64,000 nucleotides of DNA, from positions 29,242,611 to 29,306,610 of the forward strand of contig NC_092576.1 in assembly GCF_037975245.1 (NCBI RefSeq), given 5' to 3'. Numbering within the stretch: position 1 is the stretch's first letter; the number at the start of each line of letters is the position of its first letter. Of the stretch, positions 1 to 13,289 are shown piece by piece. The translations under genes and the position numbers were made by a program. The stretch comes from Apostichopus japonicus. Lineage: Eukaryota; Echinodermata; Holothuroidea; Aspidochirotida; Stichopodidae. Under the pieces are notes generated by a model. The model searched no databases, was not told where the DNA came from, and saw only the letters and a list, made by a program, of their open reading frames with translations.

Positions 1-983
1 AGCTAAAGCTAATAAACTAGAGTCGCTTTGTGTAGGATCTTCCGAAGTTTCATCGGTACCACTGGTTCGCAACTTAGGAGTATATTTCGATCAATCTGGC
101 CTCATGGACGAGAACATCAATCAAATATGCAAATCAACTTCATTCGGATTATGAAAGATTGGTCGAATTCGTCGTCTTTTTAACCGTACCCTCACAGAAA
201 GCCTAGTACATGCTTTTATTACATCCCGTCTTGACTATTTTAATGCTCTTCTGAACGGTCTTTGTAAAACTGCACTTCATCCTCTACAGACTATCCAAAA
301 CGCAACCGCTCGCATGATCACTCGTTCAAGACGTCACGAACACATAACTCCTATCCTCTACGTTCTACATTAGCTACCTATACACCAACGCATAACATTC
401 AAAATTTTCATTACTGCATTTAAATGCATACACGGAATGGCACCGTCTTACCTGTCTGAGTTGATCACACCTCGGGTACCCAAACGCGCCCTTCGCTCTA
501 AGCCATTCACTCTCGTTCCTCGCAACACCAATAACAAGAAGCACTATGGTCCTACAGCATTCTCGGTCGCCGTACCTGATCTTTGGAACAAGCTGCCTCC
601 CGGAATTCGTATGAGCACGGACTTCACCTCCTTCAAGTCACACCTGAAAACTCATCTCTTTCGAAAGCACTACAAAGATGGTTTCTAAGATTTTTTTGAT
701 TTTTTGTTGTTCTGTCGTGTTGGTTTTTATGTTCTAGCTTCAATTCGAATTTTCACTTTTTAGCATTCAAATTGTACATTTTGTAGTAATTCTGTTTAAT
801 CGCTTTACGCTTAACCAGTGCTTTTAATAGTTTTTCGATCTCATATTCCTGTATTTATCTGAAGATGGTTTATGTATTTACTGTTTTTTCTATTTATTGT
901 TTTATGTCATTGTATTTTCTAGATTGTTTGTAAAGCGCACAGATGCATGGCGCCTAGTGTGCTATATAAGATTTTATTGACAT
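1..983 (+). mobile_element. Decayed CR1/L2-type LINE fragment (reverse transcriptase C-terminus and 3' tail)
   Basis: The forward reading frames carry the typical end of a CR1/L2-like reverse transcriptase: a segment like 'LVHAFITSRLDYFNALL', then 'HITPILYVLH', then an open stretch at 437-688 with 'GMAPSYLSELI' and 'YGPTAFSVAVPDLWNKLP'. The frame is broken by stops, including a TAG where this family normally has the Trp of 'LHWLP', so the copy is dead. It continues off the left edge. The 3' end reads into a CA/TA microsatellite, as is common for this clade. The clade call rests on motif memory; a RepeatMasker search would settle it. Confidence 0.85.
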
Positions 984-985
984 TT

Positions 986-1053
<68 letters not shown>

Positions 1054-1082
1054 ACATATATATATATATATAATAACATATA
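984..1082. repeat. (CA)n(TA)n microsatellite
   Basis: A short CA run passes into a long TA run interrupted by two 'ataacatata' units. It directly follows the LINE tail and probably grew from it. Confidence 0.9.
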
Positions 1083-1337
1083 TTTACTTGAATATTTCTT
1101 GCATGAATACTTCAATATAACAGGAAAAGGACTAAGATTTATTTCCCCTTAAAATTACCGAATGACTATTCGTTAGAGATAATTTTGATTAAAGTTTATT
1201 TGACAAATGTTTACGTATTATAGTCCCTTTTTGACATGCATAACAGAATGTAGTAATATTTAAAGAATTTAATGGCGGTATGACCCACCATCTGAGGGAG
1301 GGGAGGCGGGAATGATTTTTATTCAAAGTAGTGAATA

Positions 1338-1600
1338 GGTTGTTACCACAGACACATAGGTATGGGAGTTCCATTTTGTTTCAGCTCGTTTATACAAAGG
1401 TTAGCATGGACAGACACTATATTATTGAGTGGAGATCCACATGAAAACTTAGTCAGCAAAATCAAAATTGGCACTGATCATTGCAATGGTGACCATGTGA
1501 AGTTATCACATAGGCTACGATTTTTGAAGGAATTTGATAATAAAGGTCCAACCCATATCTACAACTGACAATATAGTCAATTTTCACGCAAGTAGTAGCT
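1338..1600 (+). pseudogene. Possible decayed Ig-like exon upstream of R1
   Basis: An open frame at 1362-1568 contains a Trp in 'RLAWTDTILL' and ends with 'EFDNKGPTHIYN' followed by TGA. This resembles the end of an Ig domain (D-x-G-x-x-x-Y-x-C) in which the Cys codon has become a stop. It lies about 200 bp before the transmembrane exon of R1, where an Ig exon is expected. The resemblance is weak and could be chance. Confidence 0.25.
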
Positions 1601-1788
1601 GGTTGATGTTTGTACATCATATAATGACATAGCCTGAACAATTCAGGTTTTAAGTGAAGGAGCCGTATGTGTGTAATGGGTAAAATTTACATGTAAAGTC
1701 ATCACCACGTTCATATTATGTAGTCATGGACGGAAGTCTGATCCCTTGCATCTCAAAGACGAACACTCTCTTTGCTTATTTCTTACAG

Positions 1789-4700
1789 CAACTGTACAGA
1801 CAACAGGAGAAAGCGCTTTAGAAAACATTTGGGTGATTGTGGCTGTTTTCGGGTCCATTTCCAGTTGCCTGTTAGTTTGTACTTGTTTCACAGTCAGGAA
1901 ATTTAGATGTAGGTATAAGCATTCTACCCACAGTTAAACTTGAATATGATTGAGACTGTGAAAACAGTTTAATTAAACATTTTGTTTGATAAAATCCTCA
2001 GGTTTTACCAGTTTACGAAAGTGAAGATAATTGAACAAATGTTAGGAAACATTATCCTAATATGGACATATGGATAATAGTTTGGATTACTTTGGTACAT
2101 ATTTTATTTGGTTAGGTATCTTGCATAAAAAACAACTTAGTATAAGAAACTGAAAGTTCATGCAGTGACATTAGATAGAACGAAAGTTTTAAGATGTCAC
2201 ACTCATATGATGATATAGATCATATAGTCAGTTTGTTCAATGACCGCGACACTGAAGCATGGTAACAATGCATAAGCTTGACCTCTGAGTTAGTGAGTTA
2301 TTAAGTCTGATCAAGTGATCTATAATCAGATTTAACCCAGAATAACTATTCTTCCTTTCTTTGCTTAAATCTTCAGTGTCAAGAAACCGAGGAGGGTGAG
2401 TCTTGAGAAAACAGTCATGTTCTACTAATCTGTACTTGGGACCAGCTCAACTCACTCCCCCACCCCCCCCCCCTCCTTCCTCACATACCCCGTCTTTCCT
2501 TAACTCAGTCCTTCGTTCGTTACTAAAAGTATGGTTAGTGAATCTCGTACTTAAAACCGCCAATAGAGTTGTTAACATAATAATACATGAAAATACAAAT
2601 AACATTATTTTTATGTTTCCTTCAATTTGGATTTAGTGATCAACATATCGTACCAAGTCATCAAATGAACGTACTTGACAAAGGACCCTTAGATATCGAT
2701 CAATCAAGTAAGGGATCTTTTGATATCAAGTCATAATTTAAATAAAAGTGATGACATAATACCCTTTATAGGATCCATATTGAATAACATGATAATGATT
2801 TGAACTAGTTCAAATACATTGTAATATGAAATCTTCTAGCTACAACACTATGTAAGTCACGTTAATAAAATTAGCCTTGCAGTAGAAGTTTTATTACTTA
2901 TCAATGTTGATTATAACAACATGAAAATGTTCCGCATGTCAATGGTGTTATTTCATGTTGCTGCAATTCCTACTTAAAACTCACTGTATTCAAACCTTAA
3001 TAGAATACTTGTTCTCTAAATAATGTATTTACTACCCTGCAATACTTGAATAAAGACGGAAATAATGAAAGAAGAATTAATTTAACAAAATATTTACTTC
3101 ATTTACAGTCAATAAAAATGGAGGAAGGTAAGCTTCATGTATCAATTTACTCTAGCTTGTAATTGATTGTATATTTAAATGCTTAAGTTATTTGATTTCG
3201 AAACTGGCAGATAACTTGCATCATATAAGTAATAACAAGGTGTGTAATGTTGCTAATACTCTCTTGGTGTGAATTATCATGGAATGTCCGAGTTCTTCGT
3301 GGTTTATTTCTGTAGAAAGAAAGAATTACCAGAGATAACTATTGACGAGGACAACTCGCAGAACTCGCACCATTCTGAAGGAAGTGACCTTAGTAAGTTA
3401 CTCAATATAAATATCATTTTAAAGGTATGATTCAATGAAGGCATATACGAAACTCCAACATAGAAAAAACAATAGCAATAATCATTTTAGACAGCTATTT
3501 GTTTTAAATGTTGACTTAGAACAGAGGTTTTGGTCTAAATTACTAATGGTAACGGTTTGTATTCTTGATGTATATTTCGTTTACGAATCCTTTTTCTTTG
3601 GCAGATTACTATTATACATCAGATGCGATTGCAGGAAAAGATCCCCGGATGTTAAGTGAGAAAGATATTTCCATCATCATAAATATCAAAATGTGAAAAA
3701 TCTACAAAAGATGGATGGGATCTGTCAATCTTGCTGAAGAGACCAATAAGTGTGTTGTAGTAACAACATTGACAGGTCAGTGATAACAAAAATCAGAGTT
3801 GTAATAACAACACTGACAAGTTGGTGATAACAAATATCAATAATCCAAGGTTGATGTTAGCGTCGTCATTTTCATTTATTGATACAGTCAATTAAAACTT
3901 ACAGGTGTTTTCATTGCTCTGTTGTATTTGACAACTGGGAAGCTTGTATGCAAATATCATGTTATATTTGATTTCATTTAAATATTAAAACGATATTAAG
4001 TGTCCTTGTGCAACACTTTCATTTACATATCGTATGTCCTATTTCAGAAAAGCTTATTAGAAAGAAGGAAATTCATTGGGAAGCTTTCATCAAGAAATGT
4101 CTCGAATTGCCAGCATCGAACCATCTAGCGAAGATTTAAGCAATTTCTATCCAAAGCAGTGAATTGCTAATTGTACTTCTTATGGTGTAAAAATGTATTT
4201 GAGGAAAGATAAATGGTACTGTTTTTACTAAAACTCACATCGTTGGGCCCAATGAATAAATAATAAGAAAATGTTAAAAAAATTATCTTGCACTATATGG
4301 AGTCGACAAGATCTTCTAAGTGAGTCTAGAATCATTATATATTGTCCGATCAAGGAGTTAATCATCCTCGGAAGAATTTATTAATAGAGATAATAATTCA
4401 AATTAATACTTAAGCTAACCAGATTTTCCTTACGATTAGATAATAAAGTTTCAATATGTATAGAGATATTAAAACCAAATTCTTTGTTGAAATCTGTGAT
4501 TTCTTCTATTGTTTTAGGTAAACTGTTTCTTATTAGTGAGCATCTCAATTGGGAAAATCTGCAGAGCGTCTTTTCACGTGATACTAAAGATAAAGGGGAC
4601 TACTATTGTTGTAGTTCATTGTCAGTGCCCGACGTCATCAAACACGTAGTTGGAGTTTTGGAAAGAATGGAGATCCTTACGACATTCGGGGTAAGAAATT

Positions 4701-7050
4701 AAAAAGTTGCCTTAACTATTACCTAATTATTGTAGTTTAGTTAACTGTCTGTTGGTATCTTTATCATCAACATCATCAATCTTTATTGTAAAGTTGCCAT
4801 TCGTATCTTACTTTTCTTTAAAAAAAAAAACAAGCTTTCTGCCAACCATGAAGGCGTACGTGAAACCACTTGTCTCTGAACAATCTAATTAATAACTAAT
4901 AAATTTTCATATTCTGTCAGTTCCTTCACCCTGGCTTAACAACCAAAAAGGTTTTACTAACCAAGGAAGGGAAGGTCAAATTATTTGACTTCTGTCTGGC
5001 CGGCGATGCACAAAAGGTAGCTGCTCTAAAAAAATCACAGGTAAATTACTCAATTATTGATCAACGTGGTATTGCTCGCTAAGAATTCCATTTGTTTGCT
5101 TTTACTTGATTCTTCAGGATCAGTATAAGTGTTTTTTTGTTTAAAGCTAACGAAGTCTAAGGTGTGAAACTATATTGAGATCAAGCCGAAACAGACTACT
5201 CTAGATGAATTGCTTGTTCTCTTTGGAGTTTTGGCATATTTTATGGATTTCATTAGACATGTTCATTACTATTATTAGATTGGAAAGCTGAAAAACCTTC
5301 AATATCATGCATGGATTTCTAGCTATCGTTTTTTAATTAAGGCAATTAAAAGTCTTCTGCAATTGAAATCACCGTTTAATCTATGTTTACAGAAGTGTAC
5401 AATGTACAACTAAGTTAATTGTGGATAAGTATTACCTGAAGTAATCTGAAGTATTCAGATATTAATAGAAATACCGTGATTCATGAAAAATTACCTTTTC
5501 TTTATATCAGATTCCTACAGTTACTTTGAACCATTTTCCACCTGAAATGTTACTGTTGAGTCAGTATACAGAATCCAGTGACGTGTGGTCTACAGCAGTG
5601 GTAATATGGGAGATTATGGCAGCTGGTAAAGAAATGTAATAATAATCAAATAATGGTAGCAAACAATAAAATATCTAATAAAAAAATCGTGCTTATTGTA
5701 ACAGACAACTACAGTTATTACACAAACAATGATACATGTTTCAATTTCACATTCATAATTAAATTGAATTTGATTGACTACATTTATCCCCGGTTAATAT
5801 AAATACATGAAATATAACTCAAGGTTCTGAATTTCAGTTAATTCTAACTCACGTAGATTACAGTTATTCTGATCAGGAAAAGCATGTAAATAATCTACAA
5901 AGAAAATTAACTTATAATAATTTAAGAGAAACCTAGATATAGTGTACATGCCATATCATCGATTGCAGTCCAGCACCAAATTGTAAAATCACAAATTTTC
6001 GTTTTTGTTTTGATGACAGAAAGCTATATTACTGCTTTTATCTATATTTAAAGTTAGTTTAATAGAAAAAGAGACTTAACTGTCTGAAATTAATTACAGC
6101 ATCTTTATCAATTGGTAACATCGTGTATAAATAGACTGAATGCAAAAAGGCAAGTTTGACAACATTCATGACAGACTACTTTTAAAGTTTCTACACTCCC
6201 GGATTTCTTAGGAAACCCACCATTTCCTGTAGAAAACAAAGTAAGATTTGACGAAGAAGCCTGGCCAGAGAAGTACTTACAGATAAAGTAAGAAGTCAGT
6301 CTTTAAGGTACCATCTTATTCTATAAGTTCCGAAGTAATCACATTCCCGACTAGTTGAAGTCGGTTTGAAATTGGTTCTGTATTTGTTTTCTATTTAGCA
6401 GTAATTGTAGGTTGTACAACCATCGCAGACTGCATCCGAGTTTTGTAGTTAGATTTACGAAGGTTAATATGATAGCGCTTGTATAGTTCTTTTTTATATG
6501 TAAGTTTACGTAGGTTATTATAAATGAAAGTATTGTATTATTTCAAGGGGCGCTTGCCTGTTAGTTAAAGAGTATTTTCAGCCAAATGAGTGTTTCTTTG
6601 TTAACTTAATTAGAGTTATTTAATACTGATTGATATGTGCAAAGTTGAAAGTGTCCTTTATTAAACCAAAGAATAGCTTCACGAATTCTAGTGTGAAATC
6701 TTACAAGACACTATGATTATGAAAGTTTAACTTACTGAATTTGTTAATACTTCTTGTATTTCATATTTCCATTTCAACATTTAAAATAGTACGCTAAATA
6801 TGTTGATTTACTATTTGAATTGGATTTCTCAAAAATTTGCAGAGATCAAATCTTGTTCGATTGTTGGAATCATAATCCTTCTCTTCGACCTTCCATTCAT
6901 CATTTGAGGGGTACATTCGTAGCTGTAAGTAATGTATTACTCATCATTAGAAGATAGTTTATAAACTAACTTATTTTATAATTTGCTTGGGTGTGTCCTT
7001 TGTTCTAGGGAATTGTCGAAGTCAAGTTGTACTATGATAACGCACAGTAG
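1789..7050 (+). pseudogene. R1: receptor-type pseudokinase gene, 3' exons, probably decayed
   Basis: Exons read by eye: 1789-1908 (transmembrane, 'IWVIVAVFGSISSCLLVC'), 3109-3127, 3316-3392, 3605-3655, 4048-about 4165 (alpha-C), 4518-4690 (hinge, 'LFLISEHLNWENLQSV'), 4921-5040 (catalytic loop), 5511-5625 (P+1 and alpha-F), 6212-6287, 6843-6924 ('CWNHNPSLRPS'), 7009-7050 (C-terminus, TAG). It is a receptor tyrosine kinase-like fold with dead motifs: HRD reads HPG, DFG reads DFC, APE reads PPE, and I find no glycine loop. The alpha-C exon has an in-frame TAA at about 4135 and no GT donor where its R3 homologue splices. The flanking exons are phase 1-1, so skipping it would keep the frame. No convincing ectodomain is present. 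I infer a pseudogene; a transcript lacking alpha-C is an alternative. Confidence 0.7.
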
Positions 7051-8654
7051 TAAAATTACTTGAATTTATTAAAGTTTTTAATATAGCTGTACTTTCGGTA
7101 CGTCTTAACATTTTTTATTGTGTTTTTGTTAATCACATCTGCTGTCTTACTGCAATTCTATAGTGGCAAAATCGAAGGGGGCAATACAAAAGGGAAATAT
7201 CGCGCAAGTTATGAATAACAACTAAGATCTTACATAGCTATGGTATTGCCAAGCTATTGTTTTATGCCACCTTTTGTTGCTTCAGATTCTTTCGTAATAG
7301 TTTTAGTGTTGTGAAACGCGAACAATCCTGTAGTACTCCTTGCATATGAATGTTAACTGATGTATATCTACTGTCCACTCAAAGTTTGTGAGATGTGACA
7401 AGTGCCTTTCTACTTTTGAGACTTGCTTCGATGCTCATATTAGATAACATGTATAAACCAATAAGTTGGTTTTATTGTTTTCCTTGTGTCTTGTTTCCTT
7501 TTAATTGAAAGTTGGTAGTAGGATCCATTCACGCAAAGATATTTAAGTATCAAGTATGTACAGCATATTTCATAGTGTTCTATGTAACATGTATCTGCTG
7601 TTAGTATAGCGTAACAAGTCCCCGCATTATCCCAACAGGTATTTGAAAAATTAATCACGGACAGTTCTTACGAGATACCGATACCGACGACGTATTTACC
7701 TATGAGAGCCTCTTAAACCACTCAACCTACCTATGCAGAACATATCTACCATGCTGGAGTGTGAACTGGATGTGACTAGCTTCTAATATTGGCGATTGGT
7801 GTTGGTAATTACTACGATAACTGAAAGGCCCCGGAAACTGTTAGAGCATAACACATCGACCATGCTAATAACTAGAGGTGGATGATGTGTATGTACTAGT
7901 TGATGGTTAATTGTGGTCGGCCCTTCCAGAGGGCCCACGATACGTTATCCACTGGTGTAATACTTAACCATTATCATGTTGATTCGTAAAACTTTAAGAA
8001 CTTTTTAATGAGAATAATTGCCAATTGCTACCGGCTCAGCAATCCAATCGATGGTGCTTCAGACCTTAACAAAAAGCATTACATTTGAAGTTTCGGACGA
8101 AAAATACAATTTGATGACAGTGGGGAAATTGATCATTTATGCGACGCCCTCGGCTCATGTGATTCAGTGGTGCACGGTTTCGGCGGTAATCAGTCCGCCC
8201 TGCTACTAACAGCCAACTCGAAATGACATATCACACATTTATAGCTATTTTAATTTTTCAGATATTTTTTTTCCATTTCTTTGCATAGATCCATGTTAAT
8301 ATATCACAGTTAACAATGTACGATTCACTCCCTACTCCTCATGCACAGCTTGTTTTGATCGTTGTAAGGAATTATGCATGTTTTATTTTGGCTTTTAATG
8401 ACTCAATAAAATCTTTTTACATAATACTTTTGAAGTTTTTCAGCCAATTTAAATTTCTCATTCCCTTTGCATACACATCTCCAAACGTGCAAGTGTAATG
8501 CAGAATTAGTATGATTCCCTATTCTAATATTTTGAATGAGCAATATTGTAGTTGTCTTTATGATAAATTATATTACATTCAAGGTAAGGTATAGTTAGCC
8601 AGTCGAATAAGGCAAAAGTTTCACACGTTCTCCTAGTTTAACTTTTTCAGTGGT
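7051..8654. other. Intergenic, no gene seen
   Basis: After the R1 stop there is an ATTAAA-like polyadenylation signal near 7069. Short open frames at 7440-7658 (minus) and 8018-8498 (plus) show no recognisable domain, splice context or low-complexity pattern. I see nothing else supportable. Confidence 0.5.
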
Positions 8655-9385
8655 TGTCACGGATTCTTTTCAAGAGAGCAGTCGACAACGGTGTAAAGAC
8701 GGACAGAGAGAGTATATGAGTTTCACAAGTTCAATATAATTGTTAACAACAACAATAAAATTAATATTGGTTACATAGAACAAAATAAATCATCATTTTC
8801 TATACATATCCTTTTAAACTTCCACTTCTATACTTCATATGGCTTTCTTTCTTATGGTCCTAGTTTTGTTCGTTGAGGGTTCTGTCAACGTTTATGGTTA
8901 CTACACAAATGAATGTTCTTTCTTTCTATATACGAGCGTCGGCCTTTTCCTTTTCGTAGTTTCACGTTCCATTTCTTTCCTCGTTCAAGCTTTAATTTAG
9001 TTTCTTCCCTGCCTCTTTTGCCATCTATAAAAGTACAATAAACACCGAATTTAATTCGTAAAGCAATGAGTCCATGTTATCTCAATGAAGGTGGAAATTG
9101 GTTTCTTTTGAACTAAAATTCTGAGCTAACATGTTATAATTAAACAAGAGCAACTTACGGTTTTGCTTTCGGTTCAAGACCGAGATTGAAAAGAGAGAGC
9201 ACGTGGTTTTACTGTTCTATTTATACCCAATGCCGACGGAATTCCGATACTCGTTAACAAAAAGCTGATTACGTAATGCTCAAGGATGCACAAAACCATG
9301 GCTAAATAATTAGCATCCAATTAACTAAACACGTAAAGTAATCAATAAAATACTTGAGGGGGTTATCCCGGAACGGGTTGTGACA
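8655..9385. mobile_element. Solo LTR, about 731 bp
   Basis: The element starts TGTCAC and ends GTGACA. It is flanked on both sides by the 5-bp sequence GTGGT (8650-8654 and 9386-9390), the target duplication expected of an LTR retrotransposon. No internal pol sequence is visible, so it is a solo LTR left by recombination between two LTRs. The orientation was not determined. Confidence 0.75.
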
Positions 9386-9698
9386 GTGGTTAATTTTTTA
9401 TGTCATTTTCTCAGCACGACTTCTGTCCCATGCAAACTTAAATGTCATTTTACATAAAAGTAAAAAGTTTTCATAAATTAACCTCGAATTCTTTAACTAA
9501 TGTTTTATATGTTTTCCTGCTTCTTCGTGTATCTTTCTGTACTGTGTGGTTGTATATATTGCACAATGCGTTTAAATGAAGGTGAGATAAGAAAATCGTT
9601 TATTGTATGAATTGGTTATTTTTGAATTACATCTAACAGTGTAGGCCTTATTTTCATGAAAATCAGGGAGAGGAAGGCTATGGGTAAGGTTGGATCAG

Positions 9699-10045
9699 TT
9701 TGAGGAGAGGGGAGGTTGGGGGTAGGATTGGATCAGTAAAGAGGTATCAAGCATCCCTGATATTTTATTGTATCTAGAGATGAATTAGGCTAGGCTTCAT
9801 GAAGAGAAAGAAGTTTGAGGAGAGGGAAGGTTGGGGATAGGATTGGATCAGTAAAGAGGCTTCAAACATCCCTGATATATCATCGTTTCTAGGGATGGAT
9901 TAGGCGAGGCTTCATGAAGAGAAAGAAGTTTGACGAGAGGGAAGGTTGGGGATTGGACTGGATCAGTAAAAAGGCATCAAGCATCCTTGGTATATCATCG
10001 TTTCTAGAGATTGATTAGGCGAGGCTACATGAAGGAAGGTGTCGT
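9699..10045. repeat. 115-bp minisatellite, about three copies
   Basis: The motif 'tttgaggagaggg' recurs at 9699, 9814 and 9929, giving a period of 115 bp. Each unit also carries 'ggattggatcagtaaa', 'catccctgatat' and 'ttaggcgaggcttcatgaag'. A decayed G-rich partial unit appears near 10140-10200. Confidence 0.85.
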
Positions 10046-11599
10046 GAGATGTGATACTCTAAACTCGTCTAGCATAAGATTCATAAACCACATATTACAA
10101 ATACTTGCATCACATATATTTCATGAGGCAGGTAGACTGGAGGGTATTGAGGTAGGAGTGATTGGGTTGGAGGGGGGAGGTTGGGTGCAATAGATAAGGA
10201 AAGATCAGACGGTACCCATGGCTTGACTTATCTTTATTGTGGTTCTATGTTAACTGTGCTTACTGCATTCATTTATAATATAGAATATTACACACTACTA
10301 GTTGTACTACATACTCTCATGGTGCATTGTAAAGGAAAAATTTCACTGTTAAGTTTGTATGGCACATACTTCCTTATCAAAGATACAACTTGGCAAATAA
10401 TGAAAGTGAAAGATAATGTATTTCTAACAGCTGAACAGAGAGCCACGTGATCATATTATGTTTTACTTTCTGTATTACTTATTGTTGGTTAAGGTCGCGA
10501 TGAAAAGGCTATATTCTTTTTACACATATATAAAGTACATATAATGAAATTCATATTCATTACTTCATTCAACTCATGTTCTCTCAGACTTCCTTCTCTT
10601 ACCTTTGCTTCACCATACTCTTTAGATATTTGTCAGCAAAGATACCAATATAATCTGTCAGGAATATACATAAAGGAACGAATCCTCAACTCTAAATTCA
10701 ATATATACACATCACATCTATGAAATATGCACTGAAGAATAAGTAGGCTCCCTGTAAGACTGTACATAATATGGTTTTGGGACATTGTTATACATGATAT
10801 CTATGAATTATGGACTGAAGAATAAGTTAGCTTACTGCAGGACTGTACATATTATGGTCTTTGTAACATAGTAACCTCTTTTGTTACCGTTGGTTTTATC
10901 CATTTCAGGGCTCAAAGGCATAAGGTTCTTCAATCTGCAAAGAAATAAAAAGAAAACGATGTTTTAAGATCGTAACCGACATGGTTCTCACTTTTAAAGG
11001 GGTTATGTATTTGCTTAAGCATCAGTCCTGGAAAACGAGAGAATTTATGAATAAGAAAATATGATATTTTTCCACTAGTTTCTTCGGCATTACATCGAAC
11101 GCCGATTATTCTTATGACTACGAGGCGATGTGAAGTCATTTTACTTGCTAAATTCATCACATTGTTTGGTTGATTTTCTTGTCCATCAACTTTCAGCCAA
11201 TTCTTCCCTGTCTCTTATTACTTGAACCAAGTGAATGGTGAATAAGAATGAACCATGTTGCAAAGATCGCAGCATATAAATACATTAATACAATAGTCAA
11301 GGTATACACTCGCCAAGACCAAATTTAGCAGAGGGTATACAACTCGTGTGGGCAATCAGTCTATGTACAAACGTTTAAGTATTCCAATCATATACAACCA
11401 AAATATGCAATTTATTTTGGATTATTCAAAACCACAAATGCTATAAGAATAAACACTCATATTATAGTATATAAATTTAGAAGTTCAGCAATAATATCTA
11501 TTACAAAATTCTTAACAAAATCCACTTCCTCTCTTAGAAAATGAGTTAATAGTAGTGTTTGTTATATATTGTTGCTTGTGACCTAAGTGCAATTCCAAT
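10046..11599. other. Gene-poor stretch with a short degenerate direct repeat
   Basis: Between about 10718 and 10875 a roughly 80-bp unit containing 'gactgaagaataagt' and 'gactgtacat.atatgg' occurs twice with divergence. The open frames at 10011-10193, 10181-10450 and 10930-11160 have no recognisable domain. I see nothing else. Confidence 0.4.
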
Positions 11600-12869
11600 T
11601 TGGTATCACAAATAATCACAAATGAAGATAAAAATCTGTTGAACAGTTCCAGGAGTTATTTTTCACTCTTAATAAAAAATAAAATAATTGGAACAAACAT
11701 ATGTTGTATACAGAAAATTTCAGAAAATATTTTTAACATGTCGAATTTTGTATTGGATCGATTATCACAGACATCACCCTACTGTAGATTAAATATCTTC
11801 AACTATGAGGTGTCAGGTCGTTACAGTCAATGTTGACATTCTACCAACGTCACATGTAATTCATTCCCAGAGCAAGAAACCGAATGAGGTAGAAAACTTT
11901 AACTTCATATAACATTTACTTCACTATCATCTCCAACAGATTTTGGCAACTGTTGTGTCAGATAATAGTAAATAGCAATAAAATAGTAAGAAGTGTTTCA
12001 GCAAAATTTATGTGGTTGCAAATGTAGTTATTATTTTTGTTCCATTCGATGCTTAGCATTTTGTCTGTATTATCGAGGGTAAACGATTTAAGATAAATTT
12101 GGCTCGCACTTTTATATCATATTACTAATGTCTCTCCAAATCTATTCCATAAAACATAGACAAAGAATAGCTTATTCAAATATGTCATGGTTTTCAAGTA
12201 GACTCGTCATTACCAGGATAAGAGAGAACCAGTCAATTAAAAAAATCGTTGTAACCATCAATCACTTTAACATTGTATAATATGCTTCACCGTCATACTA
12301 TCTTACATTATGTTATGTATTATTTGATTGTTCGTCACTTAAGGATTTACGGAAACGTTACTTTCAGTGGAGAGCATTGCATCTGTTTATATACTTAGTA
12401 TTCATCGACTGTTCTTGTAACTTCCTCATCAATTTCGTAATAGAAACATTGATATTGTCACCATTGAACAAAGTTTGGACTTTTCTTTGCGTTGCAAACA
12501 TGGTATAGTGTCATAGGAGGTTACTGCTCATCTTCATTGAACTCTCCCACAATGTCTTTAACGCGATGATCCCATCTACTTTATATATTGAATAACACGT
12601 CATTTTATAAATAGGTATATACAACAAAGTGTATTATCTGAAACGTCTACCTCAAACCAAGCAACTACCAACATATTTTATACAATATACAATGAGGAAA
12701 TCTTTTCATTTTGTATTGGATACTAAACATTGCTGTTCTTTTTTATATTCCTCATGCCTTAATTTGCCCTTTGATTTACAATTCATTCCTATATCTACAA
12801 TGACTACTGTAAGGCACGCACCCTTGTTGGTTGTTTAACTTTGAATTACACATTTTAATGCGTCGTAAC
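11600..12869 (+). pseudogene. Decayed copy of an R3 kinase intron/exon segment
   Basis: This stretch aligns by eye with 48700-49920 and, more distantly, with 54440-55700 of R3, which carries the alpha-C exon. Shared landmarks in order are 'ttcattcccag.gcaagaaaccgaatgag', 'taaacgattt.agat', 'cttcctcatca.tttcgtaata', 'cacaatgtcttt' and 'cattttaatgcgtcgtaac'. No intact exon survives; at 12370 only the end of the alpha-C exon is recognisable. It is cut at 12869 by an LTR element. Confidence 0.6.
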
Positions 12870-13285
12870 TGTCATGTCCGGTGACGGTGGCCGAAATCCG
12901 GTCATGATAATAAATAAACGTGAGACAAAATGGTTGCCATTTAAAAGTCTGTTTATTCTACAATATAGGCGGCGCTATCGCAATATGGGAATTCTGCGGA
13001 ACATGGAATAGGTGGCACTGTATGACAATATAGTACACTCCTTCCCCTTGTCATCAATACAAATTATTATGTCCTTTAATGTTTTTTGTTTTTGTTTTGA
13101 AGTAACAACCTGTAATAAACATTATTTACAAATCAAGAATCTTCTTTGGTTTCCTCATTCTGTTTGACCTTCTGAGTAAAATTTGACTATCAAGTGACTG
13201 TCTTGGAGAATCAGGTTTATCAGATTCCAACAAATGTGGTGAGTTCTCATAACCTGACTTTCTGATGTGTAAGACTCATGATCTT
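12870..13285 (-). mobile_element. 3' end of an LTR retrotransposon (probably Ty3/gypsy): pol C-terminus, polypurine tract, LTR
   Basis: On the minus strand the reading frame ends 'LLRRSNRMRKPKKILDL' then a stop near 13130, a tail typical of gypsy integrases. A polypurine tract (complement of 'ctccttcccc', 13037-13047) is followed by an LTR of about 168 bp (12870-13037) that begins TG, ends CA and contains AATAAA. The 5' part of the element is missing and is replaced by a LINE. The LTR edge falls inside a sequence that continues uninterrupted at 49920, which confirms it as an insertion point. Confidence 0.7.
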
Positions 13286-13289
13286 CATC

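Noticed and set aside
2403-2636. Frame with a polyproline stretch
   Set aside because: Caused by a poly(C) tract inside the R1 intron.
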